DNA from: JBLNDG01 sp050261415
GTDB lineage: Bacteria; Bacillota; Clostridia; Lutisporales; Lutisporaceae
Direction: 5' to 3'
DNA length: 13,898 bases
Assembly (NCBI GenBank): GCA_050261415.1
Contig: JBLNDG010000205.1
Coordinates: forward strand, 1 to 13,898
Part shown: positions 7,519-12,695 of the stretch, piece after piece
Position numbering within the stretch: the stretch's first letter is position 1
How the letters are laid out: every line of letters begins with the position of its first letter
Translations under genes and position numbers: made by a program
The notes under the pieces: model-generated
The model's database searches: none
Told to the model about the DNA's origin: nothing
Seen by the model: only the letters and a program-made list of their open reading frames with translations

Positions 7519-7764
7519 TTATTTCATATGAATTGTCTTTACAGTAACCCCGTCCAAATGTTCCAATTCACGCATCAAAGCCTCCAGGCGTTCTTCCTTA
7601 TCCCTGAGATTTAAAGTAATCAATCCATGCTCCTTTTCTCCCGGATCATGTATTCCAAATCTTGATAAAATACTATCGCCATATTTGGTTAAAACCTCCT
7701 GAACTTCCGGTGCAGATTTTGTCCTTTTATCTACCAGAATACCCATTATGCTTAAAGTACTCAA
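7519..7764 (-). CDS. TM1266 family putative iron-only hydrogenase system regulator (ACT-like)
   Basis: Starting from TTG 7764 the product is 81 residues, the usual size of the TM1266 family. The reading frame opens earlier, but AGGAGAG (7771-7777) sits 6 bases before this TTG and there is no site before the upstream TTG at 7803. The core matches the family: ILVDKR at the first strand, APEVQEVLTKYGDSILSRFGI with the Y-G-D-x-I-x-x-R-x-G-I pattern, a second strand GLITLNL, and the closing LDGVTVKTI (compare LPGVSVKT in relatives). It is a small ACT-like ferredoxin-fold protein, proposed to regulate [Fe-Fe] hydrogenase systems and often found beside the HydEFG maturation genes. No hydrogenase gene is visible here, so it is an orphan copy. 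Confidence 0.75.
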   Translation of the reverse strand: MSTLSIMGILVDKRTKSAPEVQEVLTKYGDSILSRFGIHDPGEKEHGLITLNLRDKEERLEALMRELEHLDGVTVKTIHMK

Positions 7765-7823
7765 TATATTCTCTCCTTTTACTTTTTCTATTATTTTTAC
7801 CAATTGTTTTTAAAAAATTCATT

Positions 7824-7895
7824 TCATTTATGGAACAAAATGCTTTGCAGTAGTGAAAAACACTGCCTGGCCAGTACCATGACAATCTTCTTCAT
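7824..7895 (-). CDS. Possible 23-residue small ORF with strong ribosome binding site
   Basis: ATG at 7895 (minus strand) opens a 23-codon frame, MKKIVMVLARQCFSLLQSIL and three more residues, then TGA. CGGAGG (7904-7909) lies 8 bases before it, a better site than chance would usually give. The start codon is inside a small hairpin (CATGA/TCATG). The sequence resembles no transposase or known peptide. It may be a leader peptide, a decayed gene start or a real small protein. It lies directly downstream of the 7922-7979 palindrome. Confidence 0.3.
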   Translation of the reverse strand: MKKIVMVLARQCFSLLQSILFHK

Positions 7896-7921
7896 GTTTT
7901 GTACCTCCGCTGTACCATATG

Positions 7922-7979
7922 AAGTGCCAGGAAAATCGCTGCTGTTGAGGGGCTTTTTTCGGAGGTTTCCCTGGCACTT
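7922..7979. repeat. Palindromic element with RAYT-type ends (AAGTGCCAGG / CCTGGCACTT)
   Basis: AAGTGCCAGG-AAA (7922-7934) is the inverted complement of TTTCCCTGGCACTT (7966-7979), with a single bulged base and a 31-base loop. The same CCTGGCACTT is the right end of the transposase-remnant element at 11908-12254, and a one-mismatch AAGTACCAGG is its left end. This looks like a solo REP-like or BIME-like palindrome of that element family. It begins 15 bases past the stop of the GT2 gene. Confidence 0.65.
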
Positions 7980-7994
7980 AACTCGAATAAATCA

Positions 7995-8747
7995 TCAAAC
8001 TATACGGTTTATATACTTTTTATAATCGATTTCACCCTTTGCAATAAACGTACACCACCATTCTTTAAGTTTTTTATTTTCTATTGACCAGGTATGCTCT
8101 TTTGCATTTGCGTGTCTCATATACACATGCTGAAACCGGCTGATAGAGTATATTTTAATACCGTGCGCTATACAATCTTTACAGAACCAGTAATCTTCTC
8201 CGAGGGAGACATGTCTGAACTTAACTTTCTTTAAAACGCTCTTCCTAAAAATAATACTCGGCCCGTCTACGTGCCACACATAACAATTCTCCTTCCCCGG
8301 GTTTCTGAGTGTTAATATTTTATCCTTTTCAAAATAGACATACGATGTTGCTTTACCTACCACGTCAGCTTTAGCCTTTCTGAAAGCCTTAACAGCTTCT
8401 GCTAAGTATCTCGGGCCATAATAATCATCATCGTCAAACTTGGCGACAAGCTCATAGGTTGCGTGTTTTGCACCGATATTCAGACATTCTCCTAACGTTT
8501 TACTCTCGCTGATTTGAAGTATCTTTACATTGAAATATCTATGAGCCACTTCTTTCCATTTATTTTTATCCATGCTATCATTATGCAGAATAATGATTAG
8601 CTCCTTTTTTCTTAGTCTCTGCCTCTTATAATTTTCGAATATATTATGGATAGCACCAGGGCGTTTTGTGCAGGTTACAACTGTTATACCTGTTGAACTG
8701 ATTTTTTCCCTCCCGTTATTTGTTGTTTCCTTTATTGAATGCTGCAT
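7995..8747 (-). CDS. Glycosyltransferase family 2, related to spore-surface (CgeD-like) enzymes
   Basis: About 250 residues of GT-A fold. With this start the order is: GITVVTCTKRPGAI opening the nucleotide-binding domain (about 20-33), ELIIILHND (49-57), KTLGECLNIGAKHA (83-96), the metal-binding acidic run KFDDDDYYGPRYL (103-115), and LGEDYWFC (182-189) supplying the acidic pair next to the acceptor. I chose ATG 8747 because GGGAG lies 11 bases upstream; the earlier ATG at 8765 has no site but is possible (256 residues). Its style, a single GT2 domain with CTKRP and FDDDDYY, resembles Bacillus and Clostridium enzymes acting on the outer spore layer. A sigma-K-like promoter upstream agrees. 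Substrate unknown. Confidence 0.8.
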   Translation of the reverse strand: MQHSIKETTNNGREKISSTGITVVTCTKRPGAIHNIFENYKRQRLRKKELIIILHNDSMDKNKWKEVAHRYFNVKILQISESKTLGECLNIGAKHATYELVAKFDDDDYYGPRYLAEAVKAFRKAKADVVGKATSYVYFEKDKILTLRNPGKENCYVWHVDGPSIIFRKSVLKKVKFRHVSLGEDYWFCKDCIAHGIKIYSISRFQHVYMRHANAKEHTWSIENKKLKEWWCTFIAKGEIDYKKYINRIV

Positions 8748-8806
8748 TTTTCTTACTTCTCCCATATTTTATTTACAAGCTCAGACTTTAATCAGCTTGT
8801 CTACTA

Positions 8807-8834
8807 TATAATATGTACTTGCCCACATTTGGTT
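8807..8834 (-). promoter_or_regulatory. Sigma-K-like promoter before the GT2 gene
   Basis: On the minus strand AACC (8831-8834), a 15-base spacer and CATATTATA (8807-8815) fit the sigma-K pattern ACC plus CATAnnnTA, about 60 bases before the start. The region is AT-rich, so a chance match is possible. No good sigma-A pair is seen for this gene. Confidence 0.4.
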
Positions 8835-8902
8835 AATATTGTCATATATTATTGGGCTGAAATACTAAAAGTCATAATGTAAATTTTATTGCTTCTTCTT
8901 TT

Positions 8903-8941
8903 ACTGTAAATGAATATATTATAAGTGTAGAATTTTACAGT
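8903..8941. promoter_or_regulatory. Inverted repeat before the ROK-like gene, possible operator
   Basis: ACTGTAAA (8903-8910) and TTTACAGT (8934-8941) are exact inverted copies separated by 23 bases that include an AT-rich -10-like stretch (ATATTATAA). The right copy ends 13 bases before the ATG at 8955. It could bind a dimeric repressor or fold in the mRNA leader. Confidence 0.4.
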
Positions 8942-8954
8942 TTGAGGTGAATTT

Positions 8955-9824
8955 ATGAAAAATATTCTTTGCATTGATATAGGAGGCACCAGAATAAAAG
9001 CGGCAATTCTCTGGGATAACATTGATCTGCAATCTTTGAAAAACACTAAAGTGGAAGTAATCCGGTCACTTGGATGGGTGAACAGCTCACTGCCCCAGAT
9101 TATATCCAAGCAGCATCCTGCCAGCATTCTTCAGCAAAACAGCAGTCTGAATCAATATGATTGTGTTTCATTGAGCATGCCGGTAAAAGTTATCGATAAT
9201 GGTGCAGAAGTTATAGGGTATTATGTTGAGAAATGTGGCGTACCCAAGGATTTGAAAAAAGCTTTTTGGGATGTATGCAACTGTGAAGTAGTTGTCAAGA
9301 ATGATTCCGTATGCTGGCTGTCAGGTGCACTGAACTACAGCCGTTTATGCTCCATGGAAATTGAATTTCCCTGCCTCTCTATCGCATTGGGAACAGGAGT
9401 CGGAATTGCTTTCTCAGAACAAATGCACACCGTCTCGGATTTTGATTTGAGTAACATCGATATTTATTTTCTTAACTTAAGTAATAGATCCAATCAATTA
9501 ATAGACCAAGGATGGAAGATTCATGCATGCCTCGGGGAAAAATACTTTTATTGGGTAAAAAGTGAACACAAAGAATGGACTTACTATAATATCCAAGAAG
9601 ATTACACCAAAAGAGTTATTGCTTTTTTGAAAGATATTAAGGCAGTACAATCAATCGACTTTAATAATATTAAAACCATTTTTATCGGAGGGGGAAATGC
9701 TGAATATATAAACTATGCTATTTTACAGGAAAAAATCCATAAGCATATACATATGTTTACTGCTAGCAATCTGCAAATCAATCCCGACTTAATTCCTTTA
9801 CTGGGGCAGATTGAATTGTGGTAG
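8955..9824 (+). CDS. ROK-like sugar kinase-fold (ASKHA) protein
   Basis: A 289-residue protein with the ATP-binding landmarks of the ROK branch of the ASKHA superfamily: phosphate-1 loop CIDIGGTRIKAAIL (residues 6-19), VSLSMPV (71-77), VVKNDSVCWLSGAL (113-126) in which N116-D117 matches the catalytic Asp of glucokinase-type ROK enzymes, phosphate-2 loop LGTGVGIAF (145-153), and adenosine motif IFIGGGNAEY (242-251). The usual ROK zinc motif (H-x-C-x2-G-x2-G-C) is absent; only WKIHACLG (187-194) lies in a comparable place. It may therefore be a divergent hexose or N-acetylhexosamine kinase, or a non-catalytic sensor. The start is ATG with GAGGTG 6 bases upstream. It is divergent from the GT2 gene, with which it shares a 200-base intergenic region, so a linked role in sugar metabolism of the spore or wall is plausible. 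Confidence 0.7.
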   Translation: MKNILCIDIGGTRIKAAILWDNIDLQSLKNTKVEVIRSLGWVNSSLPQIISKQHPASILQQNSSLNQYDCVSLSMPVKVIDNGAEVIGYYVEKCGVPKDLKKAFWDVCNCEVVVKNDSVCWLSGALNYSRLCSMEIEFPCLSIALGTGVGIAFSEQMHTVSDFDLSNIDIYFLNLSNRSNQLIDQGWKIHACLGEKYFYWVKSEHKEWTYYNIQEDYTKRVIAFLKDIKAVQSIDFNNIKTIFIGGGNAEYINYAILQEKIHKHIHMFTASNLQINPDLIPLLGQIELW

Positions 9825-9841
9825 CTTTTCCTTAAGCCCGG

Positions 9842-9931
9842 TTTTTGCAATGCATATTCTTCATTATTGTTACCTTGCACTATCACATGATAAATTCCGC
9901 CCTGATACTCCGTTCTACACGGCCTCCCCAT
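9842..9931 (-). pseudogene. N-terminal remnant of a RAYT / IS200-like transposase (copy 1)
   Basis: ATG at 9931 begins MGRPCRTEYQGGIYHVI and continues to about GNNNEEYALQK. This is the opening of the Y1/REP-associated tyrosine transposase family (compare MARPLRIEYPGAxYHV). After some 26-30 residues the family sequence stops at the element end; the open frame that runs on into the ROK gene is fortuitous. The HUH motif and catalytic Tyr are both missing, so no active protein can result. Confidence 0.7.
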
Positions 9932-9933
9932 AA

Positions 9934-9979
9934 GAAAAATTCTCCTGACAATATTTTATCCTTATATTGCCAGGAGAAT
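9934..9979 (-). terminator. Element leader hairpin, likely terminator of the flavin reductase gene
   Basis: On the minus strand a 16-pair stem (arms 9964-9979 and 9939-9954, loop 9 bases) has 15 Watson-Crick pairs and one G-U pair, and is followed by a T run before the remnant transposase ATG. It lies 52 bases past the stop of the 10031-11764 gene, on its strand, and no other terminator is seen between. The 3' arm also contains the AGGAGA ribosome binding site of the remnant. Confidence 0.7.
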
Positions 9980-10030
9980 TATTTGTGTGAATGCCCGTCA
10001 AAACTTTATGCCAGACACCTTGCTCTTAAT

Positions 10031-11764
10031 CTATTTTACATAGCTTGCTGCATTCTTGCCTGCTATTCTTCCGAATATAGTTATGTCGGCTACTGCATTA
10101 CCACCGATCCTATTGCCTCCATGCACTCCACCGGTGACTTCTCCTGCAGCATAAAGCCCTTCTACTACCTTACCTGAGTTGTTTATAACCTGTGCATTTG
10201 TATTTATCTTTATTCCACCCATAGTATGGTGTACTGCCGGTCCAACTTCCACTGCATAGAAAGGTGCCTTAGCAAGCTCTACAGCTAATACCCTTCTGCC
10301 AAATTCCTTATCGTTCTTAGCTTTGAAATAATTATTGTATGTTTTAATTGTCTTTTCAAATTCTGCCGCGTTGACTCCCATCTTTTCCGCCAACTCTTTT
10401 ATTGATGATGCTTCTTTCAATAGGCCTTCTTCCTTATACTTTTTAATTGCGGCCAAGTTATCTACAATAGTCTGGTCAAATACAAGGAAGGCTGTTTTAC
10501 CTTTTTGGTCTAATATTGCTTTTGATACGGTATCACGAGTTTCAAGCTCATTTATAAATCTCTTGCCGTCTCTGTTGACCAGAATAGCACCTTCCCCTCT
10601 TACTCCTTCAGTAATCATTTCGTTCTTTACAGGAACTACAGTTGGATGAGTTTGAATTTCCTTCATATCAACCAAGGCTACATTTAATTTTTCTACCATA
10701 CCAAAGGCATCCCCTGTCGCACCTGGCTGGTTTGTTGTTCCAAAGTCCTTTAATTCCGGCCTATACTTAGCCACCATTTCCTTATTCGCTCCAAAGCCTC
10801 CGCTTGCAATAATTACTGCCTTTGCATGTATAGTATACTTCTGTCCCTGGGAAGTTTCCACCTTTATTCCAGTCACCTTATTACCTTCAGAAAGGATTTC
10901 TACTGCCTTTGTATTAAGACGAACATCAATCCCTAATTGCTTAACATTCTTTTCGAATATGCTCATAAGATAACTTCCAATAGGGCCACCGCCCGGTGCT
11001 GTATGCAACCTGTCAACGCTCTGTCCGCCGGATCTTCCAATAGTAGATAAGTCCGCACCCAAACTTTCAAGCCAATAGAGAGATTCAGCCGATTTCTCAG
11101 TAAATACTTTTAGCAGTTCAGGGTTATTCTTATTATGTCCGCCTTTCATAGTATCTTTATAGAAAAGCTCCGGACTATCCTTTATACCTTTTGCCTCCTG
11201 ATACTTTGTACCGGCTGCATTCATTCCGCCTGTTGCAAAATTCGTATTTCCACCCATGAATGAATTTTTCTCAACTACTATTACCTTAGCGCCATCCTTT
11301 GTTGCCTCAATTGCTGCTGTAAGTCCTGCACCGCCCGAACCAATTATTGCTATGTCAGTAGATGTGTCTTCTACTTTTTTAATATCTTGCGAAGTATTTT
11401 TTGCTATCAAAGTGATTCCCGACTTTTTCACAGCATCTTTAACTGCTTCGATTATAGCGTTGCTTGCTAAAGTCGCGCCCGATATAACTTCTACATCAGC
11501 TGAATTAGCAGCAATCATACTTTTAGGTAATTCTTCAAATACATTTTTTGTGAAATCAGATTCATGATTCTCTATAACTTTGATATCCTTGATTTCACCT
11601 TTTTCAATTTTTACTTCCACCTTGATCGGTCCATTCTTTCCCTTTGACTCACCTGTAAAAGTTCCGCTGTTGCTTCCGTTCACAGCTTTTGATTGGCACG
11701 CTCCCATCAATAGAACCATTACAATAGCTAAACATAATGCTACTACCCTCTTCAGGTTCTTCAT
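10031..11764 (-). CDS. Lipoprotein flavin reductase: FMN-binding domain plus fumarate/urocanate-reductase-like FAD domain
   Basis: A 577-residue extracytoplasmic protein. Residues 1-23 form a lipoprotein signal with lipobox LMGAC (C23). An FMN-binding domain (about 34-116) carries VISGATLAS, where T98 is the expected site for covalent FMN added by ApbE. A flavocytochrome-c-type FAD domain (135-577) has GSGGAG (142-147), GGNTNFATGGMNAAG, QTHPT (H373), MITEGVRGEGA (T385, E386, R389), ETRD (R410), AVHHTMGG and GGNRIGGNA (R552). These match the dicarboxylate-binding and proton-donor residues of fumarate reductases. No heme c motif is present. Relatives such as Listeria FrdA accept electrons from flavin-based extracellular electron transfer. 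The ATG at 11764 is chosen over TTG 11770 because AGGAGG (11774-11779) lies 9 bases away. The acceptor could be fumarate, urocanate or another enoate. Confidence 0.88.
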   Translation of the reverse strand: MKNLKRVVALCLAIVMVLLMGACQSKAVNGSNSGTFTGESKGKNGPIKVEVKIEKGEIKDIKVIENHESDFTKNVFEELPKSMIAANSADVEVISGATLASNAIIEAVKDAVKKSGITLIAKNTSQDIKKVEDTSTDIAIIGSGGAGLTAAIEATKDGAKVIVVEKNSFMGGNTNFATGGMNAAGTKYQEAKGIKDSPELFYKDTMKGGHNKNNPELLKVFTEKSAESLYWLESLGADLSTIGRSGGQSVDRLHTAPGGGPIGSYLMSIFEKNVKQLGIDVRLNTKAVEILSEGNKVTGIKVETSQGQKYTIHAKAVIIASGGFGANKEMVAKYRPELKDFGTTNQPGATGDAFGMVEKLNVALVDMKEIQTHPTVVPVKNEMITEGVRGEGAILVNRDGKRFINELETRDTVSKAILDQKGKTAFLVFDQTIVDNLAAIKKYKEEGLLKEASSIKELAEKMGVNAAEFEKTIKTYNNYFKAKNDKEFGRRVLAVELAKAPFYAVEVGPAVHHTMGGIKINTNAQVINNSGKVVEGLYAAGEVTGGVHGGNRIGGNAVADITIFGRIAGKNAASYVK

Positions 11765-11788
11765 CTGCAAGTTCCTCCTCTTAATTGT

Positions 11789-11806
11789 TTGTTATTTAAC
11801 TAACGT
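11789..11806. promoter_or_regulatory. Possible Rex-like redox operator at the reductase transcription start
   Basis: TTGTTA, six bases, then TAACGT (11789-11806) resembles the Rex site TTGTTA-N6-TAACAA in 10 of 12 fixed positions. It lies just downstream of the -10 box, where a repressor would block initiation. The match is incomplete, so this is a hypothesis. Confidence 0.35.
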
Positions 11807-11811
11807 AATAC

Positions 11812-11840
11812 ATTATACAGTAAGCTTCATATTATGTCAA
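11812..11840 (-). promoter_or_regulatory. Consensus sigma-A promoter of the flavin reductase gene
   Basis: On the minus strand TTGACA (11835-11840), a 17-base spacer and TATAAT (11812-11817) match the consensus at all 12 positions. The predicted start is near 11805, giving a leader of about 40 bases. It predicts high expression unless repressed. Confidence 0.85.
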
Positions 11841-11870
11841 CCAGTTTATGCTTTGCCACGTTTTACTAAT

Positions 11871-11906
11871 AAAAAAGTCTATAACCCCTTGAGTTATAGA
11901 CTTTTT
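11871..11906. terminator. Bidirectional terminator upstream of the reductase promoter
   Basis: GTCTATAAC (11877-11885) pairs perfectly with GTTATAGAC (11893-11901) around a 7-base loop, with A6 before and T5 after. It stops leftward read-through from the transposase remnant and lipoprotein genes before the reductase promoter. Its sequence resembles the terminator at 7477-7511. Confidence 0.85.
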
Positions 11907-11928
11907 GCTTAAGTACCAGGTATAAAGA

Positions 11929-12165
11929 TTATTTGCTGTATTTGTTATTGATCTGGTGCATTATCTCCTGCAGCTTCTTGCACAAAGTTTGTATGATTAT
12001 GTGGTAGTGGTTATCCATTAACCCCATAACCTCACTGCATTCTTTCAGCTGCTTGATAAAATATCCCTTGTCTATACTCTCTTTGAAGATATACTCCTTG
12101 TTATTACCTCTTGCAATCATATGATATATTCCGCCCTGGTACTCTTCTCTCCACGGCCTCCCCAT
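11929..12165 (-). pseudogene. Truncated RAYT (REP-associated tyrosine transposase, Y1/HUH family)
   Basis: From ATG 12165 the product is 78 residues: MGRPWREEYQGGIYHMIARG at the start, YIFKESIDKGYFIKQL, then LMDNHYHIIIQT with the metal-binding H-x-H, and IMHQINNKYSK before the stop. Full RAYTs are some 200-320 residues and place a Tyr nucleophile well after this point, so the catalytic half is gone. About seven residues also seem to be missing between SEVMG and LMDNHYH, where relatives have a beta strand. The start is fixed by GGGAGGA (12173-12179), 7 bases upstream. The frame can be extended to GTG 12252 at the element end, but that extension is the leader, not protein. Probably inactive itself. 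Confidence 0.75.
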
Positions 12166-12170
12166 AAAAA

Positions 12171-12213
12171 AATCCTCCCAGCAATATATTATCCTTATAT
12201 TACCGGAAAGATT
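12171..12213 (-). promoter_or_regulatory. Transposase leader hairpin trapping the ribosome binding site
   Basis: In the minus-strand RNA the arms 12197-12213 and 12171-12187 form 17 continuous pairs, 13 Watson-Crick and 4 G-U, with a 9-base loop. The GGGAGGA site lies in the 3' arm, and five further T residues lie between the stem and the ATG. The structure resembles both an SD-blocking stem and an intrinsic terminator. Confidence 0.7.
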
Positions 12214-12225
12214 CATTTGTGTCAA
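12197..12225 (-). promoter_or_regulatory. Transposase promoter overlapping the 5' arm of the leader hairpin
   Basis: On the minus strand TTGACA (12220-12225), a 17-base spacer and TAATAT (12197-12202). The -10 and most of the spacer are the 5' arm of the hairpin, so a transcript starting about 7 bases downstream (near 12190, in the loop) would lack that arm. Confidence 0.6.
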
Positions 12226-12260
12226 TAACTGGATAACTCCGGAGCCTGGCACTTATCTAC

Positions 12261-12647
12261 CTACTTGTTATATTCTGACTTTAATGACTCTAAAGTGTCT
12301 TCTGCTGCCAATTTTTCCAGTCCCTTTAAATTATCCCATTTAAGACCTCTCTCCAGTAATTTCCCGAGTGTATCATGCCTATCTCTTAGTAGTACAATAT
12401 CTGATAGCTTTCCATCCTGCGCATTTTCTCCAATCTTTTGAAGTAATTCATCAAGTTGTTCATATTTCGAAAGTAATTCATTATCATGTATTGATTCGGT
12501 CACGTTTTGTGGGTCAATTTGATTTACAATTTCCTTGTAAGCATTATCGTATTCCTTTACAAGTTTATCATATTCTGAATCGCATCCCACAATAGCAATG
12601 ACTATCACACATATCATTACTATAATCTTTATTTGCTTATTTATCAT
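12261..12647 (-). CDS. Small lipoprotein of unknown function
   Basis: A 128-residue protein with a lipoprotein signal: MINKQIK, hydrophobic IIVMICVIVIAIV, and lipobox IVGC (Cys at about residue 22). The mature part is short, acidic/basic and strongly helical (runs such as LLSKYEQLDELLQKIGE), with no enzymatic motif. It starts 48 bases downstream of the 361-residue gene on the same strand, with only a weak AGGATGTG-like site before the ATG, so the two may be co-transcribed. Its stop is 7 bases from the end of mobile element copy 2. I do not recognise a family. Confidence 0.7.
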   Translation of the reverse strand: MINKQIKIIVMICVIVIAIVGCDSEYDKLVKEYDNAYKEIVNQIDPQNVTESIHDNELLSKYEQLDELLQKIGENAQDGKLSDIVLLRDRHDTLGKLLERGLKWDNLKGLEKLAAEDTLESLKSEYNK

Positions 12648-12695
12648 ATTCTATCACATCCTTACATATTCATTATATACAATAACATAGATATT

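Larger units (their letters stand above)
9831..10021 (-). mobile_element. Short non-autonomous RAYT-derived element, copy 1
   Basis: About 190 bases lying between the ROK-like gene and the flavin reductase gene. The left end CTTAAGCCCGG matches CTTAAGTACCAGG of copy 2. The right end GCCAGACACCTT is a decayed form of GCCTGGCACTT. Between them lie only the first 25-30 codons of the transposase gene and its leader hairpin. Leader and coding start align with copy 2 along their whole length, but are clearly diverged, so this is an old insertion. Confidence 0.65.
11908..12254 (-). mobile_element. Short non-autonomous RAYT-derived element, copy 2
   Basis: About 345 bases bounded by CTTAAGTACCAGG (left, from 11908) and CCTGGCACTT (right, 12245-12254), which are inverted copies with one mismatch in the ten-base core AAGTrCCAGG. 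Inside are a leader with its own promoter and hairpin, and a shortened transposase gene. The right end stops 7 bases before the stop of the lipoprotein gene. No target duplication is evident, as expected for single-strand (HUH/Y1) transposition. Homologous throughout to copy 1. Confidence 0.7.

Noticed and set aside
7922..7979. Hairpin as a simple terminator for the GT2 gene
   Set aside because: On the minus strand no T run follows the 3' arm, the loop is 31 bases, and the ends match the mobile element family.
7804..8025. 73-codon plus-strand frame across the 7.8-8.0 kb region
   Set aside because: No ribosome site, crosses the palindrome and the end of the GT2 gene; no recognisable sequence.
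9713..9841. C-terminal 40-odd codons of the open frame that begins as RAYT copy 1
   Set aside because: The family similarity ends at the element boundary; the rest is antisense to the ROK-like gene.
12166..12252. 29-residue extension of RAYT copy 2 from GTG 12252
   Set aside because: The stretch is the element end, promoter and hairpin; the ribosome site and family alignment both place the start at 12165.
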